From Temnothorax longispinosus (lineage: Eukaryota; Arthropoda; Insecta; Hymenoptera; Formicidae): a stretch of DNA of 64,000 nucleotides. The notes under the pieces are model-generated. The model was not told the DNA's origin. It saw only the letters and a program-made list of their open reading frames with translations, and ran no database searches. The stretch covers positions 14,198,001 through 14,262,000 of the forward strand of contig NC_092360.1 in the NCBI RefSeq assembly GCF_030848805.1, read 5' to 3'. Below, in pieces: positions 25,401-33,883 of this stretch (positions within the stretch are counted from its first letter, which is position 1; each line of letters begins with the position of its first letter). The translations under genes were made by a program, and so were the position numbers.

Positions 25401-28400
25401 AACCACAGCTGGCCTCTATAGTCGAAGCAAGTAAAAGCGCATTTGTCGAAGCGAGAAAAGAATATGTGGCGGATAAAAAGGATGGGAGAAAAAAAAGAAG
25501 ACCCAACGCGCGGTATAATAAAGAAACCGTAGCACGGGGGGCTTTGAATTCACAACTCTTCCCTCTGCCTCCTCCATTATTTTCTATCTGCCCAGCATTA
25601 TGCATTTTTCTTCGCCTATATCACGAAAAACGTTGGTAAAACGTTTCATACTTGCATTCACAAGTGGCCGCGAATCCGCTTTATTAAACTCTTCAAGCGC
25701 TGGAGAGCGTGCACGTGCGAATTACAGGCATTATAACGCGGTAACATTTGATTGATAGGAGCGATAAATATATAGATGAAAAAGATATTTTTAATCAAGG
25801 CAAGAATAAATGACGAAAAGCGGAACATTAAGTTTTTAGGAGAGAGAGAGAGAAAATAAAAATATGACAATTGTGTGCGCACATAATATAAATGTAAATT
25901 TGTGACATAGATGACGTAGATCTACGAAAAGTTCTTTCACTGTTAAAGCTGTGCAAAAACACATGCATGTGATATTGTCTGATTTAAAACTGCCACATTT
26001 ATTAAAAACTATCTTTATTAAGATATGGTCACGCTTTAGTTTGTAAAACATAGAACATTTTTTATATTTTGGATTGAAAATTACGATAGGGAATCATCTC
26101 ACAACAATTTCTGCAGAATAAGATCATGTTCCCTTTCTTTTGATCGATGGAGCTTCCAACTATTTCGAGTCCTTCGTCTTGAGACTATCGGATTATTCCA
26201 TAAGATGGTTTACATTCTGCAGTCACTGCAAGGGATAACGTTTCAGCGACGTAATACTATGCTAAATACGCTTCGTAACGCTCACATAATCCCAGGATAT
26301 CCAGATCTTGGATAAGAAGAATGTTACATTGCCAGGGAGACAAAGCTTTTGTTGCAAGTAATATGCTTGAATCATAAATCAAAGAAGTAAGCCATTTATA
26401 AACTCGTCCTCGTTTTATCATCCTGTTTGTATTATTTCAACATTTTCCTGGCTCGAAAAAATTAATGAGCTTTGTAATTCTTTTGTTTCGACGTGTATAA
26501 CAGCATCACTTGTGCAAATTCTTCGGACGAATTTTTTTTTCTGATTCTTCTACAAAATTAATTTTTTTTAATACGATATTTAATTTCTGAGAAAATACGA
26601 ATAATAATTAAATGGTTTATTACTCTTATTATCAATTTTATTCACTTTTATGTATTTTTATTAAAATTAATAACATTCTTTTTTTTCTTTCGCGCACGTG
26701 TGCACGTCAGTTTACATCAGTTTTACATAAATTTAACTTGTACTTGTGCTTTGAACAATTTAAAGGTTATTAACTCAAAGTTTTAAATTAACGATATGTC
26801 TACATCTTTTTATATAGATTGTGATATTATATTATTTATTTGCTATAGATGTAGTTTATGAAAAAATTTAATCAATTATATTTGTCGTTAACCCTGTTAT
26901 TAGTAAAATTTTATTTTACTTATTTTGTTAAGATATTCAATTTTTCCGCTTGTTGATTTATGTATTACGTTACTGATCACATGATTCTTCCTGAGTTATA
27001 TCTTTATACCTTATGTACTCTGTGATTCATACGATACAAGTATCATCTTTCTTTTGTCACTCATTGAGAAATAAAACAGGCATCGTGTGTTTAAATATTC
27101 AAATTCCTGTTTGTTAATTTCCTTTGAAGATACTTCGAATAATCGCTGGCGAGATCATATTTATATAATTTTTATAATAACGCTATGAGCATCATTACTA
27201 AAATTTAGTTGTCGAAACTTACGATTATATAAATAGTTTTATAAGAGTTTAATTAATTTGAATAATTACTTCTCATACATGCTTTCGACACCACGTTTTT
27301 CAATAAGTATACCACATTTCATACATTTCCTCATCTTATTAATAAGCCACATAAAGTGAGCAAAATTGTATTACAGATGTTAAAAGCTTTATTCAAAGTA
27401 CAAAAGAGCCTCTCATGGTTCCGTGCGTTTTTCTCGTTTTTTTGTCTGATTAATTCCGCTTGCAAAATGTTCCCACTCTTTGTTCCTTAGGCTTTTGCAT
27501 TTCTGTCCCGCATGGCCTCAAGAATTATTATTATTATTATTTTTTTAATAAAATTGAGTTAAACTTTCCATTAAAAAAACCTACGAGAAACTTTATTCCG
27601 TCCTTTTTGGTCTTCTAATTTTTCATCAGTCTTACGATTAGTCTTCACGAGAACAGCATCGCCATTTTAAGAGAAGTGCTCTACTTAACTTTTTATCATG
27701 TCTGATTTTCCTCACAAAAGGTAAAACCTTTCATCCACGGTTTTTTGATAAGTTGCTACTTAATTGCGTCGTTTTCGTATACGATGCATACTTAATTATT
27801 GAGAGAGTTTTCCAGGAATTTTCTAATCATCAAATAATCAAAATTATTATTATGTTTTCATCGTCATATTTTCTGAAGAGAATAAGGAGGAGAATAGGAA
27901 AACAAAGATCTATTATGCAAAAACAAATAGCAGAGTATCAGAATATTAAATGTCAAAAGATAACACAAACGTACGTATTCGCATAAAAAAGAAAGAGAAA
28001 AAGAAAATAACAAGCAATAAGACACAGATAAAAATGTCACAGATAACTGCAATAATTTTTAATTTCTCATATAACATATAGATTGTCATTAATTACAACA
28101 TAATTTGTAAAAACAAAAAGAAAGAAATAACTTTATTACTTTATACATTGTATATGTATATATTATATTTCTTCAATTTTACATAAAAAATTAATATAGA
28201 TAATAAACATAATAAAATCAGAAATATTATTTAAAAAAAAAACAAATTTACCTAATAATAATAATAATAGTAATGTATCAAGGAAATTCCATGTATGTAT
28301 ATCGTTAGATCGCAGAATCCGCGGATGACCAGTCGATTCTATCTCTATTCGCACCCCTTTTGTCCGACGTTCGCCCATGGATTTCAACCCTCATCCAGTC

Positions 28401-29869
28401 TTTACTGCCTATCCGTATCCCTCTGCTTTTCGGAACTCGGTGAAGCGGGTGGAGGGATGCAGATAACGGTTTTAATTCCGTACGAATGGATCGACGTGCG
28501 AAAAAACGGCAGGGGGAATCGTCGGAGAGGCGGATTGATGGACTGCCGGGAACAATGGTTAACTTCGGAAGTAATCGCTTAATTCCTGAGTTCCAGCTAG
28601 CTCCTACTGTCTGGTTAGATCCCGTATTGCATACTTTCCGGGATCTTGCTGTTTCCCTTTCCTTTCCCCTTTTAACTTATGCACGCGAGAACGTAGTATT
28701 TTTTAATCCTCTCACGCACGGATTATTTCTTCCCTTATGACAAAAACTGAGCAAGAAACTCCATCCAGACTACATTTAATATCATCACTACCAACGCGTG
28801 ATTTCGCTTTTATTAATGTAACGCTTTTGTTATTTGATGTAAATTCAGGAAGAATTTCTATTATCTTTTATTAATCTTAGTAAAACCCAAGATTCATAAA
28901 TTTAATAGCAAAATATGTGCAGAGCGTGTCTGCACGTATAATGCTAAATAAAATTTTGCAATTTGTAGAGCTTTCGTGAACAACGTACAAGTCGAGCGTA
29001 AACGATGATTTCCCATGACATGTCGGTACGAGTTCTTTTTACTCTTTTTCGTTATTCGCTCTGACTGGTCCCGCAATCCCTACCTGGTGCATGGCAATAA
29101 AGGGGTCCGCTCAAACTTAAACTCAAGTAGAACGAAATAAACAATAGTATCAAGCACAGCGAATAGCCGCTTTGTTGTTCGGTTCTTTTGCCATGATAAA
29201 ACTTTTGTCACGATGCGATGGCACACTTGTGAGAAACTTTTCCGAGTTATCGACAAAGGAAGGAAACAGTTTGTTCCACTTTCATTTCGTTACTGAACGA
29301 TGGCGTTTTGCCTGCTGAAACTCATTAACCTAACTACCTAACCGAACAATTAAAGATACTTGCGTCAAATCAAGTTTTAGAAACACAAAGAGTTGTAACC
29401 ATTGCAACATCAACATCTAGTGTTCTTAGTATTATAAAAAAGTTTGAATAATTATGTAATTCTGGTTATTGCACAAAGAATTGTGTACGCACAATTTATT
29501 AAATGCGCAAAGTATTTTCTTGGAACCCCGTAATTTAAATTTTATTCAATTTTTATGGGTTATTTTAACGGGTAATATATTATATATACTTGATATATGA
29601 TTTTGAATAATATTTCGATCATATAATATATAGATAATTTTACATTTAATTTATTTAACAAATTTCGAATATGTAAAATTAAAACTAAAATTATACATGT
29701 ATATCTATATAACTATGAATTGTACACTTACAAGCTCTGTATCTATGCCAGCACCATCCCGAATGTTTTCATGATCGACACCAGCACCATTGACCATTCC
29801 AGCGCTTGAGCCGGTACCACTTGCGCTTGCTTTTCCACTAGCCCCACCAGCTGGTGTTTGTGGTAAGCT
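6077..29869 (-). CDS. RasGEF1-family guanine nucleotide exchange factor (RASGEF1A/B-like), spliced, nine exons found
   Basis: Gene-level entry; the exons are listed separately. Joined coding segments: 29732-29869, 19797-20006, 18830-19090, 13284-13400, 13051-13164, 12727-12870, 7364-7566, 6231-6382, 6077-6149. All use GT donors and AG acceptors, and their phases agree, giving one frame of about 471 codons. The order is a low-complexity N-terminal tail, RasGEF N-terminal (REM) domain (about residues 48-200), then the CDC25-like RasGEF catalytic domain (about 215-460). Diagnostic stretches include EWTETFPYDFRDER, LAQQLTHVELERL, ARECFNIGNFNSLMAII, EHQMDPSSNF and LPNGHINFEKFW, all close to vertebrate RASGEF1A/B. 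Family knowledge: these proteins load GTP on small Ras-type GTPases, with Rap2 reported for mammalian RASGEF1A/B, and act in the cytoplasm or at membranes. The start codon and final residues are not established, so the true gene extends beyond this span on both sides. Family call is very secure; paralogue A versus B cannot be assigned in an insect. Confidence 0.95.
6231..6382 (-). CDS. RasGEF1-like, exon 8 (C-terminal part of catalytic domain)
   Basis: 152 bp: one base completes the Lys codon from exon 7, then 50 codons plus one base. Acceptor gcgtttcag|ACTGCC, donor ACA|GTAAGC. The peptide LPNGHINFEKFWQLAKQVTE continues FIAWKQVACPFEKNPRV and ends PVLTEN. LPNGHINFEKFW is the RASGEF1 version of the conserved (I/V)NF.K motif near the end of RasGEF domains. 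Intron to exon 7 is 981 bp. Confidence 0.95.
6383..7363 (-). other. Intron between exons 7 and 8
   Basis: Very AT-rich intron of 981 bp with GTAAGT donor and tttcag acceptor. It contains a TA-rich run near 6836-6860. Nothing else recognised. Confidence 0.85.
7364..7566 (-). CDS. RasGEF1-like, exon 7 (catalytic domain, insertion hairpin region)
   Basis: 203 bp, phase 0 at the acceptor (aaatttcag|TGGTCA), phase 2 at the donor (AA|GTAAGT). The peptide starts WSKIQSAKFSILEHQMDPSS and includes NFSSYRSTLKAAMWRSAGAT and IVVPFFSLLVKDLYFLNEGC. The VPFFSLL-KD-YFLNEG block corresponds to the PFFG-type motif preceding the helical hairpin, which in Sos/CDC25 proteins pries open the nucleotide site. DERQRIVVPFF is highly similar to the REKIVIPFF of RASGEF1B. 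The split Lys codon is completed by the first base of exon 8. Confidence 0.95.
9421..9560. mobile_element. 140-bp foldback MITE, TTA-flanked (PIF/Harbinger-like)
   Basis: Almost the whole element is an inverted repeat. The left arm begins GGCCCAGTTTCACAAGTGTC; the right arm read inward begins GGCCCAGTTTTACAAGTGTC. The match continues through GGTTAAC and TTAATCTTAGATTAACTCAC, leaving a loop of about 25 bp around 9478-9500. TTA directly flanks both ends (9418-9420 and 9561-9563). A 3-bp TWA duplication with GGCC-type termini fits Tourist/Harbinger MITEs. No coding capacity. Confidence 0.75.
9572..9606. repeat. Three-copy 12-bp tandem repeat
   Basis: The unit (A/G)GAACATATCAT is repeated nearly three times immediately beside the MITE. 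Short local duplication, function none apparent. Confidence 0.8.
9830..9898. repeat. TG/CG microsatellite followed by GA repeat
   Basis: A TG and CGTG run (to about 9865) is followed after a short spacer by a GA run and a G-rich tract. Confidence 0.9.
12727..12870 (-). CDS. RasGEF1-like, exon 6 (conserved core of catalytic domain)
   Basis: 144 bp, 48 codons, phase 0 to phase 0. Acceptor ctttttcag|CATGCG, donor ACG|GTAAGA. The peptide begins HAKKKQRVRVVEYWIETARE and continues CFNIGNFNSLMAIIAGLNMS, PISRLKKT. The CxxxGNFNSLMAIIxGL segment is one of the most conserved blocks of RasGEF domains and lines the surface that binds the small GTPase. It is nearly identical to vertebrate RASGEF1B. Confidence 0.95.
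13051..13164 (-). CDS. RasGEF1-like, exon 5 (catalytic domain)
   Basis: 114 bp, 38 codons, phase 0 to phase 0, with clean borders: acceptor ttattcag|GAATCG and donor AAA|GTAAGT. The peptide runs ESPHLETSFKDMKKTRNLES, then YVQWFNRLSYFVATEVCK. TRNLE-Y-WFNRLS-VATE is the match to RASGEF1B and corresponds to the segment of CDC25 domains with the conserved N...WFN..S..V..E pattern. Intron to exon 4 is only 119 bp. Confidence 0.93.
13284..13400 (-). CDS. RasGEF1-like, exon 4 (start of CDC25 catalytic domain)
   Basis: 117 bp, 39 codons, phase 0 to phase 0. Acceptor tcatttag|GTGGAT, donor AAA|GTGAGT. The peptide VDITELCPSAIVLAQQLTHV continues with ELERLSYIGPEEFVQAFAK. It covers the first helix of the RasGEF catalytic domain, where the LAQQLT-ELER pattern corresponds to the family's (L)A.QLT..E...(F/Y) signature. 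An in-frame TAG lies within the acceptor (ATT TAG GTG), so the exon cannot extend upstream. Confidence 0.93.
13401..18829 (-). other. Intron between exons 3 and 4; may hide a very small exon
   Basis: 5.4-kb intron. It contains a purine-rich GA and G9 repeat (14001-14062), a T tract near 16208-16224, and a CpG-rich patch at about 17790-18240 with the direct repeat CGTGGACCGTGGACCGT. Comparison with vertebrate RASGEF1 leaves about ten linker residues unaccounted for, so an exon of about 14-35 bp could lie here. I could not identify one with confidence. Confidence 0.7.
14001..14062. repeat. (GA)n purine tract ending in a G run
   Basis: About 60 bases of almost uninterrupted purine, GA-rich and ending in nine or more G. 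Typical microsatellite; possible triplex-forming tract. Confidence 0.9.
18830..19090 (-). CDS. RasGEF1-like, exon 3 (rest of REM domain)
   Basis: 261 bp, 87 codons, phase 0 at the acceptor (attccag|GAACGA). It encodes RFVPRLVQLLAEWTETFPYD, FRDER, then a long amphipathic helical stretch ending LATEAATEQLTQ. WTETFPYDFRDER is nearly invariant in RASGEF1 proteins. The 3' border is ambiguous. CAG|GTTCGT (exon ends at 18830) joins in frame to exon 4 directly. The stronger donor GTGAGT four bases further (exon ends at 18826) leaves phase 1 and would need an extra exon to restore the frame. Relative to vertebrate RASGEF1 the direct join lacks roughly ten linker residues, which keeps the second possibility open. 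Confidence 0.92.
19091..19796 (-). other. Intron between exons 2 and 3 with (CATATA)/(TA) microsatellite
   Basis: Intron of 706 bp. A CATATA run that grades into TA repeats lies at 19361-19413. Otherwise AT-rich sequence with nothing recognised. Confidence 0.85.
19797..20006 (-). CDS. RasGEF1-like, exon 2 (start of REM domain)
   Basis: 210 bp, 70 codons, phase 0 to phase 0. The acceptor is tgtttcag just above 20006. The donor chosen is AAG|GTGAGC at 19791-19796; an overlapping GTAAGG five bases upstream would break the frame. The peptide begins ALVYRDGNLVSGSLEALVQH and contains YYPDRAYLFAFLLSARLF, the start of the RasGEF N-terminal domain. Vertebrate RASGEF1B has nearly the same run, with NLLSGSLEAL and YYPDRTYIFTFLLSSRLF. 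In the wider family this domain packs against the catalytic hairpin and stabilises it. The exon lies about 700 bp upstream of exon 3 and 9.7 kb downstream of exon 1. Confidence 0.95.
21010..21033. repeat. (GA)n microsatellite
   Basis: Uninterrupted GA dinucleotides. Confidence 0.9.
21365..21400. repeat. (CT)n microsatellite, interrupted
   Basis: CT dinucleotides with a few G interruptions. Confidence 0.9.
29732..29869 (-). CDS. RasGEF1-like, exon 1 of those found (N-terminal tail)
   Basis: 138 bp, 46 codons, phase 0 at both ends. The acceptor is ttttcag at 29870-29876 (minus strand) and the donor is GTAAGT-like. The peptide starts SLPQTPAGGASGKASASG and ends AGIDTEL; it is rich in Gly, Ala and Ser and predicted disordered. 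The PQTP motif near its start matches the extreme N-terminus of vertebrate RASGEF1A/B, which begin MPQT. There Leu stands where vertebrates have the initiator Met, so translation probably starts in a further upstream exon. An in-frame ATG within the exon (GGA ATG GTC, codon 25) has a fair start context and is the fallback start, but using it would discard the conserved motif. No in-frame ATG precedes the acceptor in the adjoining intron. Confidence 0.85.
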
Positions 29870-30077
29870 CTGAAAAATAAAGAGATTTATTTTTCAACTC
29901 GAATCTCTCAATATTGGAAAATATCAATTTGTTGGACGTGTCATTTATATATTATTGAAGCAAGTAAGATAATAGTTACATATATACTGAAAATATTCGT
30001 TATATCATCGACGAGATACTGTTAAAGATCGACAACGACAACCCTGGGTAAATTTTCATCATCACCAAAGAGGCCCC

Positions 30078-30103
30078 CAGGCCCCATGCAGGCCCCATGC
30101 AGG
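30078..30103. repeat. GC-rich 11-bp tandem repeat
   Basis: CAGGCCCCATG occurs twice in tandem followed by a partial third copy, within a strikingly C-rich stretch of an AT-rich region. Confidence 0.85.
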
Positions 30104-31409
30104 CAGAGGCCCGGCGGTAATTGAAGAGTGCTGACATTAACAACCGTTTGCTAGTCGGTGATTAGGGGTTAGATTAGGTCAGTTGTGCATTCACTTGAAA
30201 ATAATTGTATTGCTGCAATGAGTGATCTATTCAAGAATTTATATCGCCATTAGGAGCTCGATAACACGACAGTGCCCGATTTGTTTCCCACCGAAATCTG
30301 TGCTGAAATCTCGTCTTAATTTCACCTCAGCAAGATTCTTCCTTTTATTCGTAACGTCTTGAAGCTTTTCTCGAACTCGAACTCTTCCTTGCGGCGCGGG
30401 CGCGGGCGGCGTTCTATGGCAAACGAAACGAAACTGCGTCTTGCCACGAGCGCTGGCTTTTACGAGGAGGATTAGATGGTGTAAAGGATGGTCGTAAAGG
30501 GAAATTCCGCCGAACGTATTTGCCTCGATCGTCCTGGTCGGGGCGAGAAAAATAGCCGCCAAGACAAAGCAATTTGTATGTACACTGGGGAAATGTACGC
30601 GCGACAACATTACCTATGTAGACAGACAGAGAGAGAGACCAACTTTGCCTATTCCACATTAATGGAAGTCTCCCTAGTCCCTACTCGACGGTTTTCTCAA
30701 CGAAAGGATTACGACGCGGTCTTTAAATCAATTTCGCCAACGTGATAGAACTCTTCGAGTTTCCGACATCAGGATTGATCGCCTACCATCCGCGTCGACC
30801 GCGTCCTGGATAAGGGCGAAACATTGCAAAAACTTTCACGTAGCATTCAGTCGATGCACGTTCTCAGTGACAAGTAATAATTTTTGAATAATCACCCAGG
30901 CGTGTCTCTCTCGTGAGGCAAAATATATGGTATTGTTTCCTAAGTAAGATTGATTCACAATTCACATTTTAAACCGCGGACTATCTATTCAAAAATTCGT
31001 TGACATGTTAAGGTATATGACACTCATATTTCAATTTTCGGAATTTCAAATTCAGAATTTTGATAACTTCCTTTATAAATATATCAATAAATTATACATA
31101 CTAAAAATAGAAAAGATTGGTTTCTTCAAAGATTTTAAGAATAAGGAAAAAAATTATATTTAACGGAAAAACAAAACCTTAATGTTCAAATAATGGTAAA
31201 ATATATCGATCGCATTTTATATTCTGAAAGTCAAAGTAGCAAGTGTTAACAAGAAAAAACAAAAGTCTATTCTTCGTCAAAGTAATTCTTATATTAAAAT
31301 GCTTTTAAGATCAAACTCGCTAAGCTCTACGTTCTATTGAAATAATGTTATATGGTATTCTAATGGCATAGGCCGCAGAGTGTCTTTGTACGCGCTGAAG
31401 TCTGAAGTA

Positions 31410-31449
31410 CGGATCACGAGTAAAACAGGCGGATCGCGAATAAAACAGG
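31410..31449. repeat. Two-copy 20-bp tandem repeat
   Basis: CGGATCACGAGTAAAACAGG is followed directly by CGGATCGCGAATAAAACAGG, 18 of 20 positions identical. Confidence 0.85.
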
Positions 31450-33858
31450 GAATAAGGGAACACTTAAAGGTAGCTAGTGTCTTCAGCACCCATCGATTTT
31501 ATTTCCTGTCGGCATCGTCATGTTTCGTGTATTGGTAATAGCGCAAAGTGCTCTTCTCGAAGTAATAGCGGCTCGAAGACGACCCTTTAAGCGACGTTCA
31601 GCACTTTACGACCGCTCTTTATAAGGACACCTTACTCTCTTCTCTGAAGCGCGCGCGTACGCCACCGTTCCTCTCACCTTGCACCTTTCCGAACACTTCC
31701 GAACCGATTCGCTTCCGTGCGGCTCGAGGAAAAAAATAGCTAAAGTGTGTGCGAGGCAGAAATTCTCTCGAGAGGCAGTCGCTGCGACCGCAGCATTTTT
31801 ATTTTCATAGCCGATAGAACGGTGATTAAAGGGAAAGTAATTCCCGTCTCTTGATCGATTTTGTGGATGCAATATATAGGCGTTCTCGTTAGACTCTGTA
31901 ATAAGTTTCGGACTGTCAGTTCAATTTTAACTAAATTCCCTTATAGTTTTATATTGTCTTATAAAAAGTTAAATAATTTCGCGCGCGTTAAACCTGATGT
32001 AAAGCACGTTCTATTTATAATCTAATATTTTGTATTTATATTTTTTACACTTTTTTGCGTCGCTTCATTTATATACTGTTATATATTTTAACTTTCATAA
32101 TTGGTATTCAATAGAATAATAAGTAAAAAAAGTGATTTTTATTTTTTGATTAATATAAAAAATCCTATAAACCGAAAATATAAATCCTCTGCACACACAG
32201 AATGTGTTGTAATAATTTTAGATTTTTAGCTTTATGATGTTAGATTATACATATACCCCTGATCTATTAAACTGAATTGCTTCATATAAGATTTAAATAA
32301 TTTCTGCAAGTAATTACAAATATCTTTCAATTCTTTTCACTATTTTCCAATCACATTTTCACATTTTCTTAATTTTTTATCTAATTTCTATCTTTTGGTG
32401 CACAATTTTTGAATTTTCTAGAAAAACCTTTTTATATAAGGCATAATGAAGGCAGGTCCTTCGCGACATTTTGTATCGGCGCAAATCATTTCGCTCGTGC
32501 CAGTTTTATCGATGAGCAAAGAGCGGAAGGGTAAAGAAGGATAGTGCTTCGTACAATCACCGGTACGCCCTAGAATTCTTCTAAAACTGAATTTCTTCCC
32601 AAAGACCGTAAAGTGCACCATAAAAGAGCAACTAACGCAGTTCCGAGAATTCGTGAGTAGTTGAAAATGCAAGGAAGACTTCTGCGATATAAAATGCAGC
32701 GCGAACAGATGGACAAAGGATTTCGATATCCAAAGAGAATAGCTTGGTGAATAGTCAATTGGGTTTCGCATTTAATTAAAGATAGTAAAAAATAATGAAA
32801 AAGTAGGTAGAGTAATAAAAGTTTACGATACATTATTTATTAATCATGATTTATGATATTCATGAATAAGAGAAAACTATGAGGATACTTTATCATCGTC
32901 CATAATAGTCCGGAAGTAAAAAAAATTATCATTCTTTCTCAACTATACTTGTGCTACTTCGTTTTTAATTCGTTTTGACTCATGTGAAAGTACGTTTTAT
33001 TTTTATATATAAATACAAGCAATGTACGATCATATTAATAAAAAAATGTATTAAATTGTCAGTTATATGTATATAATATAATATATACACATGTATTTAA
33101 CAAAATAATTTTATAATTTAATGTATTCACGCTATACATATACATACCGCGCTATATCTGCATAAGCTATTTCAAAGCAATAGTTATTCGTTATCCGATA
33201 TATATGTAATCAGCATCTCATACGCTAATTAAATGTCGTTGTGTTTTCCAAGTTATCCCATATTCAACAAGATAAATTTTAATTTTATATTTTAGAGACA
33301 TAGAATACAAAATTAAATCTGCCATGAAACTCGAGCATGTCATATATGCAATGATGGTAGCGAAGGTGTTAAATATTTTCGGTACGTAGTTATATAGTTA
33401 CACGCATACGGACGAATAACTTATAAATGGAGCTCGACAGTTTGAAATAATTATATTAGCTTCTCGACGATGAAATCGTGTTGATATAAAATATGAAGCT
33501 GAGGCCTGATACGCTATAGTCGGTGATGCGAAAAAGCTGCCGAAAGTAAAGATCAACCAACGTTAGAGACATGCAGCAAAGTCACGACTTGAGTAGGTTC
33601 TCATTTTCTATCAGTATAGATAAAATATCGGAAACGATTTGGGTCGCTGGGTCGAATCGAATCATAGGACTTGGAGGTTGAGTCTGTCGAGTAGTGGCGC
33701 CGACAGGATCTGTCGACGGTGTCATGACGGTTTCTGTACATGCCCTCGAATAATTACACACGAGTGCACTAAGAGGATCTTCGCCCGCGGTCTTCTTCCT
33801 TCTGTCTGTTCCTTCCTCTCTCGTCCCCTAGCTTTTTCTTTCTCTGATCTTCTTTTAG

Positions 33859-33883
33859 TCTCTCTCTCTCTCTCTCTCTTTCT
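33859..33883. repeat. (TC)n microsatellite
   Basis: Uninterrupted TC dinucleotides inside a pyrimidine-rich stretch. Confidence 0.9.

Larger units (their letters stand above)
20007..29731 (-). other. Long intron between exons 1 and 2
   Basis: 9.7-kb AT-rich intron. It contains a GA repeat (21010-21033), a CT repeat (21365-21400), a moderately CpG-rich patch at 22500-22900 and a G/C-richer patch at 28300-28700. Open frames in these patches lie on both strands and overlap, with no recognised family. No transposase or RNA gene seen. Confidence 0.75.

Noticed and set aside
30160..30182. TTAGG-like run resembling insect telomere repeats
   Set aside because: Only three imperfect units; too short and degenerate to call an interstitial telomere array.
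30239..30610. 123-codon minus-strand frame ending in phase at GAG|GTGAAA as the missing N-terminal exon
   Set aside because: Phase fits, but the peptide has no similarity to RasGEF1 N-termini and the donor is weak; kept only as one of several candidates.
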